NCBI GenBank assembly: GCA_040753875.1
Contig: JBFMDV010000005.1
Coordinates: forward strand, 62,001-126,000
DNA length: 64,000 nt
From: Candidatus Zixiibacteriota bacterium
GTDB taxonomy: Bacteria > Zixibacteria > MSB-5A5 > GN15 > FEB-12
Direction of reading: 5' to 3'
How positions within the stretch are numbered: position 1 is the first letter of the stretch; each line of letters opens with the position of its first letter. The translations under genes and the position numbers were made by a program. The notes below the pieces were generated by a model. It did no database searches. It saw only the letters and a list, made by a program, of their open reading frames with translations, and had not been told where the DNA came from. Positions 27,416 to 35,962 of this stretch are shown in pieces.

Positions 27416-28282
27416 TTATCGCGTCGAGCTTTCGCTCGTAGTTTGATGTCGCAAGTAACCCCGACCATGCACCGGTTTCTGTTCGCCCGGGAACGGCGCC
27501 ACCAGCTCGCGGTTATCTACTGCGGTCTGGTACGCCCATTGGCAATTAACAGCGCCGGACGATGTCTGAATCGCAACCACCCGCAGCTTCGCATAGTGCG
27601 AATCGCGCGTCCACACCACGTAGGTATGACCTGGGATCAGTTCAATGAAACCGAGATCAGACCAACCATTAGCGGGTGAATATCCAATCTCATCGAAATC
27701 ACTGGTGTATCCCATGTCCTGTATGTCAGTCTGGATATCTCGCGCGTTGAGATAGTATGTCCCCTGGAAGATGTCTATGAAGATGTCGGCGGCGGGACTG
27801 GTATCCGGAACTTGGGCGTGCGCTGCGAAACTGAATCCGGACAAACTCTGCTCTACGGTGTTCGGGAACAGGACTGTCTCCCCCTCCGGTCGCGGCGTAT
27901 CGAATACCTCTTCGGCGGAGAGATCGGACTCGTGGCCGGCATCATCGACAGCAGTGACTGCATAATAGTAGGTTGTGCCGTTGGTCAGAGGAGCATCGAT
28001 AAACTCGTAGATCAGAAGATCAAGATTGGGATTCGGGTCGGCAGCCACGGTACCGATCTGCGTGTAATCTGTCGTGGCCTGTAGCGAACGATATACGCGA
28101 TACTCTCGTATGTCGCTCTCGTACACGCCGTTGAAATAGACATAGACAGCCTGGTCGCCGGTAACGCTGTAAACCCCCTGCGGCGTGGCCGGGACCGGGT
28201 CAAATATCTGATTGTTGTCATCGCAACCCACCAAGCCAACCAAGCCTAGGGCGGAAGCAAGTATTGTCTGAAATCGGTTCAT
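27416..28282 (-). CDS. Lipoprotein with fibronectin type III-like domain
   Basis: The product has 288 residues. The N-terminus has a lipobox (GLVGLVGC) at about residue 20, followed by DDNN. Residues 30-130 look like an FnIII domain (REYRVYRSLQ and NGTTYYYAVTAVDDAGHESDLS). The C-terminal 150 residues have no family I know. It is the first gene of a short operon. Upstream lie a sigma-54-like promoter and an NtrC-like dyad, and the gene before it encodes an NtrC-family regulator. Confidence 0.75.
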   Translation of the reverse strand: MNRFQTILASALGLVGLVGCDDNNQIFDPVPATPQGVYSVTGDQAVYVYFNGVYESDIREYRVYRSLQATTDYTQIGTVAADPNPNLDLLIYEFIDAPLTNGTTYYYAVTAVDDAGHESDLSAEEVFDTPRPEGETVLFPNTVEQSLSGFSFAAHAQVPDTSPAADIFIDIFQGTYYLNARDIQTDIQDMGYTSDFDEIGYSPANGWSDLGFIELIPGHTYVVWTRDSHYAKLRVVAIQTSSGAVNCQWAYQTAVDNRELVAPFPGEQKPVHGRGYLRHQTTSESSTR

Positions 28283-28323
28283 GTTCGTCTCCTGTACTTT
28301 TCGTCTATCTCGACACAGAGTTA

Positions 28324-28339
28324 TACAACTGCCATGCCA
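28324..28339 (-). promoter_or_regulatory. Candidate sigma-54 (-24/-12) promoter
   Basis: The minus strand reads TGGCATG-GCAG-TTGTA. The consensus is TGGCACG-N4-TTGCA/T, so the GG of the -24 element and the spacing match exactly while the -12 element has GT for GC. It lies 42 nt before the lipoprotein ATG. Confidence 0.45.
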
Positions 28340-28405
28340 ACATGCATAACTACTTATATTTCAATAAATTAAGATGCCGAAAGACAATACCAAACCGCGT
28401 CCTGC

Positions 28406-28440
28406 GCACAATAATTGTGCACGGAACGGCTGATGTGCAC
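28406..28440. promoter_or_regulatory. Candidate enhancer site: NtrC-like dyad and repeated GTGCAC
   Basis: A perfect 15-bp dyad, GCAC-N7-GTGC (28406-28420), has the spacing of the known NtrC site (TGCACY-N5-GGTGCA). A GTGCAC overlaps its right arm (28417-28422), and a second GTGCAC occurs at 28435-28440, 18 bp away. The sites lie about 80-115 bp upstream of the sigma-54-like promoter and just past the regulator gene's stop codon. Confidence 0.5.
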
Positions 28441-28448
28441 GAAAAATG

Positions 28449-29807
28449 TCAGCGGAGTTTCTGCGGGCTCAACTGGTATTCTTTGATCTTGCTACGGAGG
28501 GTGTTGCGATGGATTCCGAGGCGCTCGGCACAGAGTCCCAGATTCCAGTCAAGTTGATCGAGACAAAACTGGATGTGTTCGCGTTCAATTTCACCGAGCG
28601 GGCGGACCTCACGAGGCTGAACACCCGTTCGCGCCGGTGCGAGACCGGTGAGGTCATTTTTGTCTATTGCAGAGTCGGTGCTTAATACCACGGCTCGCTC
28701 AATCACGTTTTCCAGTTCCCGCACATTGCCGGGCCAGGAATATGCGGCCAGCGCCGCCGCCGCGTCCGGCGTGATAGAATCGATCTGCTTGCCGAGTCGC
28801 CGCGAGAATTTCTCCAGGAACTTGTGTGCAAGAAGAAGGGTATCGCCCGGTCGTTCGGCCAGTGACGGGAGTTGAATTCTCACGACATTGAGGCGATAAA
28901 AGAGGTCCTCGCGAAACGCCAGCTCCCTCACCATGTTGTCCAGATCGCGATTGGTAGCAGCGATGATGCGGATATCAAGCGATATCTCCTTCACGGAGCC
29001 GAGCCGCTGGATATGCCGGTCCTCAAGCACACGCAGAAGTTTGACCTGCATGCTCTGGGGCATTTCACCAATCTCGTCAAGAAACAAAGTGCCGCCGTCA
29101 GCCAGTTCGAACCGCCCCTGCTTTGGTTTGTCCGCTCCCGTGAACGCCCCTTTCTCGTAGCCGAAAAGTTCGGCTTCGAGCAGTGTCTCCGGAAACGCCG
29201 CGCAATTGATAGCTACCAGCCGTTTGTCGGACCGTGGGGACAGCGCATGGATAACGCGCGCCACCAGTTCCTTGCCGGTTCCGGAGGCACCGGTCACCAA
29301 TACCGTTGCTTCACGCGGTGCAACCAGTTTTATGAGCTCCCGGACTTTGTTGATGGCCTGCGACTCGCCGAGCAGTTCAGAAGCGGGGAACACGTCGGCG
29401 ATCCGATCCTGCATAATCTGGTTATCTACGACCAGGCGGTTCTGTGCGGTCGCTTTCTCGAGTTTCACCAGCAGTTCATTGAGATCCTCGACCGGCTTAG
29501 TGAGATAATCGTAGGCACCGGCTCGCATAGCGGCGACGGCCGTCTCAACCGAGCCAAACGCGGTCAGCACGATGACTTGAATGAGCGGATTGAGTTCGCG
29601 AAGCCGCGCGAGCAATTCGAGACCGGTCATACCGGGCATTTTCATATCGATGAGTGCCACCGGAGCGAACACGCCGGGATAGCGTTCGAGCGCCTCTTCC
29701 CCGCTTCCCGCCTGGGTAATCTCGTAACCCGAACGCGAGAGAAAACCGGCCAGCAGTTGTCGCTGGTCAGACTCATCATCAACCATGAGCAGGCGGGTGG
29801 CAGCCAT
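28449..29807 (-). CDS. NtrC-family sigma-54-dependent response regulator
   Basis: I chose the ATG at 29807 (452 residues) because the receiver begins right after it (RLLMVDDESDQRQLL); in-frame TTG/GTG codons lie upstream to 29843. The receiver Asp is in VALIDMKMPGMTG. The AAA+ domain has Walker A GASGTGKE, an intact GAFTGA loop for sigma-54 contact, Walker B TLFLDEIGEM and the R-finger region. A Fis-type HTH (WNLGLCAERLGIHRNTLRSKIKEY) ends the protein. It should bind enhancer DNA and activate sigma-54 promoters. No kinase is adjacent. Confidence 0.95.
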   Translation of the reverse strand: MAATRLLMVDDESDQRQLLAGFLSRSGYEITQAGSGEEALERYPGVFAPVALIDMKMPGMTGLELLARLRELNPLIQVIVLTAFGSVETAVAAMRAGAYDYLTKPVEDLNELLVKLEKATAQNRLVVDNQIMQDRIADVFPASELLGESQAINKVRELIKLVAPREATVLVTGASGTGKELVARVIHALSPRSDKRLVAINCAAFPETLLEAELFGYEKGAFTGADKPKQGRFELADGGTLFLDEIGEMPQSMQVKLLRVLEDRHIQRLGSVKEISLDIRIIAATNRDLDNMVRELAFREDLFYRLNVVRIQLPSLAERPGDTLLLAHKFLEKFSRRLGKQIDSITPDAAAALAAYSWPGNVRELENVIERAVVLSTDSAIDKNDLTGLAPARTGVQPREVRPLGEIEREHIQFCLDQLDWNLGLCAERLGIHRNTLRSKIKEYQLSPQKLR

Positions 29808-29843
29808 GTTCTGAAACGTAATGTCCCCATTCACCGCGGGCAA

Positions 29844-29878
29844 CTCAAAATCAAAGGCCCATCGTTACCGATGGGCCT
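29844..29878 (-). terminator. Rho-independent terminator of the beta-barrel gene
   Basis: AGGCCCATCG and CGATGGGCCT form a perfect 10-bp stem around TTAC/GTAA (29855-29878). On the minus strand it is followed by TTGATTTTGAG. It lies 25 nt after the beta-barrel gene stop. Confidence 0.85.
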
Positions 29879-29903
29879 CACAATTTATGGTGTTCGTGAA
29901 TTG

Positions 29904-30560
29904 CTATTGGCCTGAGCCAAAGAACACGTTGATACCGGCACGCACTTCAAGCGCACTGCTCGATTCACCGAAGACGTATCTCGTGCCGCCCCATGTCTTG
30001 CTCACATCCTTGGTGAAGCCGTGTTGGAATTCGGCCTCGGCGAATAAGCCGCCGTAGTCCGATGTATAGTAGAACACGCCGGCACCGAGCCCTGCGGCGA
30101 CACCGGGCTTATAGGACAACTGGCGAAACTTGCCGACCCCTTGATCGACAACGAAGGTGGCAAATTTGGGAAAATCAAGCCCGGCGTACACCTTGACATA
30201 GGGGACCCAGTTGGATTCGCCAAAGAAATAGCGTTTCAAATACAGTTTGGGCGTGTACAGACGGTGTTTTATGTCCAGTGATGCCGTATTGGACTCAATG
30301 TCGAACTCATTGAACGAGAAGCCGAGTCCCAGCACCATCTCGCGGGTAAGAAAATAGCCGACCTCGAAACCGACATTCCAGCCAACCTTGGCGCCGAGAG
30401 AATCGTTCCAACTGGTGATGCCGCCTACCGGGACCCCAAGTCCGCCGCGGATACCCACCTCCAGTGCATCTTTCTCTTCCGCCGCCTGCTCCTGCGCCAC
30501 CACCAACATGGGAACGGCCATCACCAGAGCTATTGTCAGGAAGGTTGACAGTCGTTTCAT
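29904..30560 (-). CDS. Outer-membrane beta-barrel protein
   Basis: I chose the ATG at 30560 (218 residues), with Shine-Dalgarno GAGGAGG; the frame extends to 30599 without a ribosome site. A signal peptide (RLSTFLTIALVMAVPMLVVAQEQ) is followed by alternating-hydrophobicity strands such as KVGWNVGFEVGYFLTREMVLGLGFSFNEF. It ends with an aromatic-containing strand (RAGINVFFGSGQ), as in small OmpX/OmpW-like eight-stranded barrels. It has its own promoter and terminator. The role is unknown. Confidence 0.75.
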   Translation of the reverse strand: MKRLSTFLTIALVMAVPMLVVAQEQAAEEKDALEVGIRGGLGVPVGGITSWNDSLGAKVGWNVGFEVGYFLTREMVLGLGFSFNEFDIESNTASLDIKHRLYTPKLYLKRYFFGESNWVPYVKVYAGLDFPKFATFVVDQGVGKFRQLSYKPGVAAGLGAGVFYYTSDYGGLFAEAEFQHGFTKDVSKTWGGTRYVFGESSSALEVRAGINVFFGSGQ

Positions 30561-30660
30561 CACCGCCTCCTCAGGAATATGTCCAAACCACACTATCATT
30601 CAATCCGATTCCGGGCCGCGAGCGCAATGAATCGCCGCCCCGTACCGAAAACAGGGGGTC

Positions 30661-30690
30661 AAGATACGAACCCCTTTGACGCCTTGTCAA
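30661..30690 (-). promoter_or_regulatory. Predicted vegetative promoter of the beta-barrel gene
   Basis: On the minus strand there is a consensus -35 TTGACA (30690-30685), an 18-bp spacer and a -10 TATCTT (30666-30661). It lies just after the terminator of the M14 peptidase gene. Confidence 0.55.
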
Positions 30691-30713
30691 CAGATTATGT
30701 GCAATCGTGTCCG

Positions 30714-30748
30714 AACGAAAAAGCCGGCCCACACAGGGGCCGGCTTTT
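30714..30748 (-). terminator. Rho-independent terminator of the M14 carboxypeptidase gene
   Basis: A 12-bp perfect stem (30719-30730 with 30737-30748, core GCCGGCCC/GGGCCGGC) has a 6-nt loop. It is flanked by A/T runs on both sides, so it can work in both directions. Confidence 0.9.
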
Positions 30749-30774
30749 GTGCTTGTGGACAGATCTCGCCACTA

Positions 30775-32940
30775 TTACGGACAGACCGGCAGCGGCGCGC
30801 CGAAGAAGAGATAATCGATCAGCGCCTGCAGATCGCTGATATCGACCGCGCTGTCGCAATTGAGATCACCAAGTTGCCACGGGTCAGGGCCGATGCCACC
30901 GAAAAACAGATAATCGACCATACCGCTGAGGTCGCCGATATCAACCGTGCCGTCGTTGTTGAAATCACCCGCAACGAGCTGGTCGTACACGGAGGTGGCA
31001 ACCAGATTGCCGAGCCGTCCCTCCTGACCCTGAGCATCGGTTGCGCGAGCCCGATACCAGTAAGTTCCTGGCGTCCTATTAGTGAATGCGTATGATGTGT
31101 CGATGATCGTCCCGCCGATCTGCGTCGAGCCGGCGAACATATCCACGTTGCCGATATCATCGAGCCAGACGCCGAGGCCGAGAGTGTATGAATCCGTGAA
31201 ATACGACAAGCGTATAATGACCTGCTGACCCGCGTATGCCGACAGGTCATACGCCACCCGCACCCAAGTGCCGGAACTTCCGGTAATACCGTTTCCAAGA
31301 TTCTGATTGTTCGGATCGGAGTTGGTGGTGAGGTCGTTGGCCAGATTCGCAAACTGGTAGCCACCGTCGGTCGACACTTGTGCGTAGAAGTAGTCCCAAT
31401 CCTGCTCGATATCATACCAAATCCAGAAGCGCAAGGAATCCCCCGACGTGACCAGATACGGCGTCCGCGAGACCAGCCAGTGATTGGCACGGTTGGCGCT
31501 CTGGCTGCCCCACGACCAGGTGCCGGCATGTTTGCGCACGGTGGAACGGATCATCCTGGCTGCGTCCCAATAGCCGTGGTCCACTTCCGCATCATCAGTA
31601 ACCGTCTGCTTGCCGGTGAGCTCGTAGAGACGATAGGATACCGGCGTGTTGATCGAATCATCGACATGCCAGTGCACCGAGTACGACGGACCGGAGGAAT
31701 CCGGCACCGCGAGAATTGGCTCAGTCGGCGGTGCAATGACATAGGGGTTGTCCGCAATCCTGGCCAGGAACAACTGCGGGTCGATGTTCTCGGCTTCCAG
31801 CACCGGGATTCGCGAAGGGGGCGGCCAGAAACCGTCGCTCGGTCCGCCGATCTCGGTCGTCAACGAGATGATGCGAGGTTTGGAGATAGTATCTCCCCAC
31901 ATCCAGTCATCGGCCGCACCGTTCGTCGGGTACAGCACCCAACTCACTTGCGGCGTGTAGCCGTTAAACTGCGTCATCGAGTCCCCCAGGTTGTTGAAGA
32001 AATCGTCGCGATGCGTGTAGATACGGTCGTAGCCGAACGGCCAGAGCACCAGATTGGAATAGGTGTGAATATTGTGGCATATGACGAACTGGCGGGCATT
32101 TACAAAATCGCGGATGTTTTGTGTTTCGGGTTCGGAGAATGGGCCGGTGCCTCGGTACGTTTCCGATGCAGGCAGCGAAGACGAGCCGAGGTCATCGAAA
32201 CCCCATTGGGCGGAAAAATTACGATTCAGGTCTATCCCATAGTCGCCGCCGACAACACGACGGTTCTTCCGCCACATGCCGCCTCCGGTTGGATCGGTGA
32301 CCTCATTGTAGTAATAGCCATCGGGATTGGTGACGGGGAGGAAATAGAACTCCCTGTTGTCGACAAGATCCGTGATCCCCTGGTCCACGCCGTAATTTGA
32401 CAATAGGTAATCGATAAACGTCAGTAAGGCAGCAGCACCGGCGGGCTCCCGGGCATGGATAAGCGAGTTGTAAAAAAGTTCGGGTTCGTTCTCGTCGACA
32501 GCAGGGTTATCGGAGACTTTGATCACCCACATCTGCCGACCTTCGATCGTCGTGCCGATAGAGAATTTTTGAGTGCAAAGATTGGGATAGACGGTAGCCA
32601 GCGTGTCGAGATACGCCTCGATCTCCGAGAGCGTCCGGAAACCGCCGTAGTCGACGGTCGGTTCGTAACGCGAAGCATAAAACGCCGCCATGTCCGCCTG
32701 AACGACATCGTAAGAAATGCCGAGAAAGCGGAGCTTATCCAGGTCCCCCGGCTTGGCCAGTATCTCGAATTGGTCCCCGTCGGCTTCGAGAATGTCAAGC
32801 CCTAGGCTGATCATGTCCAGATACTGTGCCTTGGTCATCTGGTGAACCTTGATCTGGGAGACCGGCTCCGCCGCCGCCCGCGCCGTTTGAACGCACGCCA
32901 GCGCGCTGAGGCACGAAAGGAGAATTGCCTGACGAATCAT
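30775..32940 (-). CDS. Secreted M14 zinc carboxypeptidase with C-terminal dockerin-like repeats
   Basis: The product has 721 residues. A signal peptide covers 1-23. The M14 domain (about 95-400) has zinc ligands H162 and E165 in IHAREPAG, the later His in HNIHTYSNLVLWPFGY, substrate residues in DLNRNFSAQWG and the catalytic Glu in LTTEIGGPSDGF. A beta-rich region with a MAM/jelly-roll character follows. The last 65 residues contain two dockerin-like calcium repeats, GDFNNDGTVDIGDLSGMVDYLFFGG and a partial copy (GDLNCDSAVDISDLQALIDYLFFG). It is probably an extracellular peptidase held to a surface partner. Confidence 0.9.
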   Translation of the reverse strand: MIRQAILLSCLSALACVQTARAAAEPVSQIKVHQMTKAQYLDMISLGLDILEADGDQFEILAKPGDLDKLRFLGISYDVVQADMAAFYASRYEPTVDYGGFRTLSEIEAYLDTLATVYPNLCTQKFSIGTTIEGRQMWVIKVSDNPAVDENEPELFYNSLIHAREPAGAAALLTFIDYLLSNYGVDQGITDLVDNREFYFLPVTNPDGYYYNEVTDPTGGGMWRKNRRVVGGDYGIDLNRNFSAQWGFDDLGSSSLPASETYRGTGPFSEPETQNIRDFVNARQFVICHNIHTYSNLVLWPFGYDRIYTHRDDFFNNLGDSMTQFNGYTPQVSWVLYPTNGAADDWMWGDTISKPRIISLTTEIGGPSDGFWPPPSRIPVLEAENIDPQLFLARIADNPYVIAPPTEPILAVPDSSGPSYSVHWHVDDSINTPVSYRLYELTGKQTVTDDAEVDHGYWDAARMIRSTVRKHAGTWSWGSQSANRANHWLVSRTPYLVTSGDSLRFWIWYDIEQDWDYFYAQVSTDGGYQFANLANDLTTNSDPNNQNLGNGITGSSGTWVRVAYDLSAYAGQQVIIRLSYFTDSYTLGLGVWLDDIGNVDMFAGSTQIGGTIIDTSYAFTNRTPGTYWYRARATDAQGQEGRLGNLVATSVYDQLVAGDFNNDGTVDIGDLSGMVDYLFFGGIGPDPWQLGDLNCDSAVDISDLQALIDYLFFGAPLPVCP

Positions 32941-32969
32941 AGTGTAGCGAACTCCCTGTTGCGTGGATT

Positions 32970-32985
32970 ACCGGGGCGCCCCGGT
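32970..32985. repeat. Perfect 16-bp GC palindrome in the M14 peptidase leader
   Basis: ACCGGGGCGCCCCGGT reads the same on both strands and lies 30-45 nt before the peptidase ATG. It could be an operator or a small leader hairpin; nothing else supports either. Confidence 0.4.
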
Positions 32986-33091
32986 CCGGAGCCGCCCGCC
33001 GTTGTTAGAGCAAGTATTGGCAACAAGATAAGCCAATTGTCCGATTTGGCAACGGGAAACCGCCGGATCAATGCCAGCATTCAAAAAACTG

Positions 33092-33119
33092 TTGAAATTC
33101 AGGACGCAGGCGGTATACT
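33092..33119 (+). promoter_or_regulatory. Predicted vegetative promoter of purD-purE
   Basis: There is a -35 TTGAAA at 33092-33097, a 16-bp spacer and a -10 TATACT at 33114-33119, 30 nt before the purD ATG. An AGGTAG ribosome site follows. No guanine riboswitch or other aptamer is seen in the 209-nt divergent gap 32941-33149. Confidence 0.65.
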
Positions 33120-33149
33120 TATTGATTCAACCGTGTAACAGGTAGTTGG

Positions 33150-34433
33150 ATGAATATATTGGTGATCGGCTCTGGCGGCCGCGAACATGCCATAATCTGG
33201 AAGCTCCGCCAGTCCAAGAAAGTCGACAAAGTCTTCTGCATCCCCGGCAACGGCGGCATTTCGCTTCTGGCCAAGTGCGTCAACATGAAGCTGGAGTCTA
33301 ACCGGGCGCTGGCCGATTTTGCCCTGCGGAACAAGATCGATCTCACGGTCGTCGGCCCCGAACAACCGCTCGCGCAGGGAATAGTTGATGAATTCCAGAG
33401 GCGAAAACTCCGCATATTCGGACCCGACAAGCGTGCCTCGCAGCTCGAAGCAAGCAAGATCCGCGCGAAGGAGTTCATGCAGAAATACCACGTCCCGACA
33501 GCGCCGTTCCGCACGTTCCAGATGGCGGCAGAAGCGATTGGGTTCTGCAAATCCGTGGAGTATCCGGTGGTCATCAAAGCGGATGGTCTTGCCGCCGGAA
33601 AAGGTGTTACGGTTGCCAAGTCCCTTGATGAGGCAGTCGCGGCGATCGAAGCCATGATGCTCAAGCGGATCTATGGCAAGGCCGGGGACCGGATCATTGT
33701 AGAGTCGTTTCTCAGCGGACAGGAAGTATCGATCATGGCGGTGACCGACGGCAAGGTGGTCATACCGCTCCTCCCCAGCCAGGACCACAAGCAGGCGCTT
33801 GAGGGGGACAAAGGGCCGAACACCGGCGGTATGGGGGCGTATTGTCCGACGGATTTCGTTACACCGGAGATCCTGGAGCAGATTGAAGAACATGTGCTGA
33901 CTCCAACGATCGCCGGCCTGCGAAGCGAAGAGATCAACTATGCCGGGGTGCTATACGCCGGACTAATGCTGACCGAAAATGGACCAAAGGTGCTGGAATT
34001 TAACTGCCGGTTCGGCGATCCGGAAACCCAGGCGGTATTGCCGTTGTTAAAAACAGACTTGGTGGACTTGATGATGGCGGTGGTGGAACGGAAGCTCGGG
34101 AATTTCGGCAGGCTGGACTGGCGCAAGGGTGCGGCCGCGTGCGTGATCATGGCATCGAAGGGATACCCCGGCCAGTATTCCACCGGCATGGCGATAAACG
34201 GCCTGCAGAATACCAAGGACAACGGTGTCTTTGTCTTTCACGCGGGTACGCGACGAGACGGCAGCAACTGGCTCACCGCGGGCGGAAGAGTGCTTGGCGT
34301 GGTGGGCGTGGATACTGAGTTAAAGGGGTCGTTGGACCGAGCCTACGCAGCGGTCAAAAAGATCAGGTTCGACGGGGCCACGTATCGCCGGGACATTGGG
34401 TTCAGGGTCCTGCAGGCCAAGCCGCAAGCATGA
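33150..34433 (+). CDS. purD: Phosphoribosylamine-glycine ligase
   Basis: The product has 427 residues, the normal length. It joins glycine to phosphoribosylamine with ATP. Visible motifs are the N-terminal MNILVIGSGGREHAIIWKL, the PGNGG loop, the ATP-grasp lysine region VVIKADGLAAGKGVTVAKS, and EFNCRFGDPETQAVLPLL with the Mg-binding Glu and Asn. It is the first gene of the only plus-strand unit in the window and lies 6 nt before purE. Confidence 0.98.
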   Translation: MNILVIGSGGREHAIIWKLRQSKKVDKVFCIPGNGGISLLAKCVNMKLESNRALADFALRNKIDLTVVGPEQPLAQGIVDEFQRRKLRIFGPDKRASQLEASKIRAKEFMQKYHVPTAPFRTFQMAAEAIGFCKSVEYPVVIKADGLAAGKGVTVAKSLDEAVAAIEAMMLKRIYGKAGDRIIVESFLSGQEVSIMAVTDGKVVIPLLPSQDHKQALEGDKGPNTGGMGAYCPTDFVTPEILEQIEEHVLTPTIAGLRSEEINYAGVLYAGLMLTENGPKVLEFNCRFGDPETQAVLPLLKTDLVDLMMAVVERKLGNFGRLDWRKGAAACVIMASKGYPGQYSTGMAINGLQNTKDNGVFVFHAGTRRDGSNWLTAGGRVLGVVGVDTELKGSLDRAYAAVKKIRFDGATYRRDIGFRVLQAKPQA

Positions 34434-34439
34434 GGTAAA

Positions 34440-34886
34440 ATGCCTAAGGTACTCATTTTGCTTGGTTCCAAGAGTGATCTCGAATATGCCGAGAAGTGCC
34501 GCGAGCAGCTTGGGGCCTTCCAAATCGAGGGGGATATCGAGATCTCGTCAGCCCATCGTCACCCCGAGAAAACTGCCGATCTGACCGCAAACGCACAGCA
34601 GCGTGGTTACGAAATTATTATAGCCATGGCCGGTTTGTCGGCGGCACTGCCCGGCGTGGCGGCGTCGCATTCAAACCTGCCGGTCATCGGGGTGCCGCTG
34701 CCGGCGGCTCTTGATGGTCTTGACAGTCTGCTTTCGGTAGTGCAAATGCCGCCCGGAATCCCGGTAGCCGCCGTCGCCATAGGACTCCCCGGGGCGCGCA
34801 ACGCGGCGGTGCTTGCGGCCAGAATCCTGGCCCTCAAGTACCCGCAGATAGCCAAGACGTTGGCTGAGTTCAGGCAAGCGCTGTAA
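34440..34886 (+). CDS. purE: N5-carboxyaminoimidazole ribonucleotide mutase
   Basis: The product has 148 residues. The phosphate-binding LLGSKSDLEYAEKC, the SAHRHPEKTADL loop and the MAGLSAALPGVAASHSNLPVIGVP region mark PurE. Class I and class II PurE are hard to separate by eye; the SAHRHPE form with a short subunit is compatible with class I, which needs PurK. PurK is not in this window. Confidence 0.95.
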   Translation: MPKVLILLGSKSDLEYAEKCREQLGAFQIEGDIEISSAHRHPEKTADLTANAQQRGYEIIIAMAGLSAALPGVAASHSNLPVIGVPLPAALDGLDSLLSVVQMPPGIPVAAVAIGLPGARNAAVLAARILALKYPQIAKTLAEFRQAL

Positions 34887-34955
34887 AGCGCCGGGACCCA
34901 AATGGAAACAAGAAGTGTATCAGATATCAGGAACTATTGGAAAGGAGAGAACTAC

Positions 34956-35858
34956 ATGGCAAAACAGTCGACGATGAGAGCCTTGCCTGTACTGCTGGCG
35001 CTGGGGTTGGTGGCTTGGGGATTGCTTCCAGGGGTTGCATCAGCGGATGAGAAAGCGAAAGAGTTATACAACCAGGGCGTCACCGCCATGCAGGCCGGAA
35101 AGCTCGATGATGCCGTACTGGCGTTCAAGGGCGCTATTGCGTCCGACGGCAACTATTTCGACGCCTACCTGAACCTCGGCGCCGTGTATTTCCAGAAAAA
35201 GCAGTACGATGATGCGGCCAAGATGCTTCAGTCGGCCACGGAGAAAAACCCCAAGAGTATCGAGGCTTTCTCCAGCCTGGGACGGGTCCAGTACGTGCTG
35301 AATCGCTTTGTGGAGGCGCAGATGGCGTACAAATCGGCGCTCGCGCTTGACCCCAAGAACGCATCACTCTACAAGGAACTGGCCAAGGTCTGTTTGAAGC
35401 AGGGGAACAGCACGGAGTTGGTGGCAACGATACAGAAATGCCACGAGCTTGGCGGCGCTGATGAGCAGACGTACTTCTGGCTGGGCAAAGGCCTTGAAAA
35501 AGAGGACAAGACTACCGAAGCCCTGGCTGCCTATCATAAATCGATCAAGTTAAAGGCGAAGAACTATGAGGCCCAATTTGCTGTGGGCAAGATCTATCTC
35601 GGGCAGGAGAATTACGACGGCGCCGCCAAGGCATTCAGGTCGGCCCTGACCGCCGATCCGAAAGGGTTCCGCGCTGCCTACAATTACGCAGTCGCGATGG
35701 AATCGAAGGACCAGGAGGCCACTGATCAGAATATCGCCAACTGGAAAGAATTCGTCCGCATCGCGCAGGGGAACCCCAAGGCAAACGGAGACGTGCAGGT
35801 TGCCAAGCAGCACATCAAAGAGCTTGAAGACGCCAAAAAGGCGAAACAGGGTTTGTAG
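34956..35858 (+). CDS. Secreted or periplasmic TPR protein
   Basis: I chose the ATG at 34956 (300 residues), preceded by AAAGGAGAGA; the frame is open from 34902. A signal peptide ends near ASADEKAKE (about residue 30). Seven or more TPR-like repeats follow (YNQGVTAMQAGKLDDAVLAFKGAIASDGNYFDAYLNLGAVYFQKKQYDDAAKML). It is probably a protein-interaction scaffold in the envelope. It follows purE by 69 nt and shares the terminator at 35883, but its function need not be linked to purines. Confidence 0.85.
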   Translation: MAKQSTMRALPVLLALGLVAWGLLPGVASADEKAKELYNQGVTAMQAGKLDDAVLAFKGAIASDGNYFDAYLNLGAVYFQKKQYDDAAKMLQSATEKNPKSIEAFSSLGRVQYVLNRFVEAQMAYKSALALDPKNASLYKELAKVCLKQGNSTELVATIQKCHELGGADEQTYFWLGKGLEKEDKTTEALAAYHKSIKLKAKNYEAQFAVGKIYLGQENYDGAAKAFRSALTADPKGFRAAYNYAVAMESKDQEATDQNIANWKEFVRIAQGNPKANGDVQVAKQHIKELEDAKKAKQGL

Positions 35859-35882
35859 ACGGTAGAAGCTGCTGTTGATTTG

Positions 35883-35908
35883 AGACCCTCTCGCCTGCGA
35901 GAGGGTCT
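35883..35908. terminator. Bidirectional hairpin terminator between convergent genes
   Basis: A 12-bp stem (AGACCCTCTCGC with GCGAGAGGGTCT) and a 2-nt loop lie 25 nt after the TPR stop and 55 nt after the stop of the convergent gene at 35963. U-tracts are weak on both sides, so efficiency is uncertain. Confidence 0.7.
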
Positions 35909-35962
35909 TGTGCTATCAGGTGCCCGAATTCACGGGCAGTGCCGCCCCGGAAATCACCACGC

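Noticed and set aside
16162-29807. Treating the NtrB-like kinase (16162) and the NtrC-family regulator (28449) as a proven pair
   Set aside because: They are more than 10 kb apart in different operons; the pairing is only a guess.
28872-29915. Open frame of 347 codons on the plus strand
   Set aside because: It is antisense to the NtrC-family regulator and runs through the terminator region.
32941-33149. Purine or PRPP riboswitch before purD
   Set aside because: The leader after the predicted promoter is only about 25 nt, too short for a known aptamer.
33099-33893. Open frame of 264 codons on the minus strand
   Set aside because: It is antisense to purD, which has all PurD motifs.
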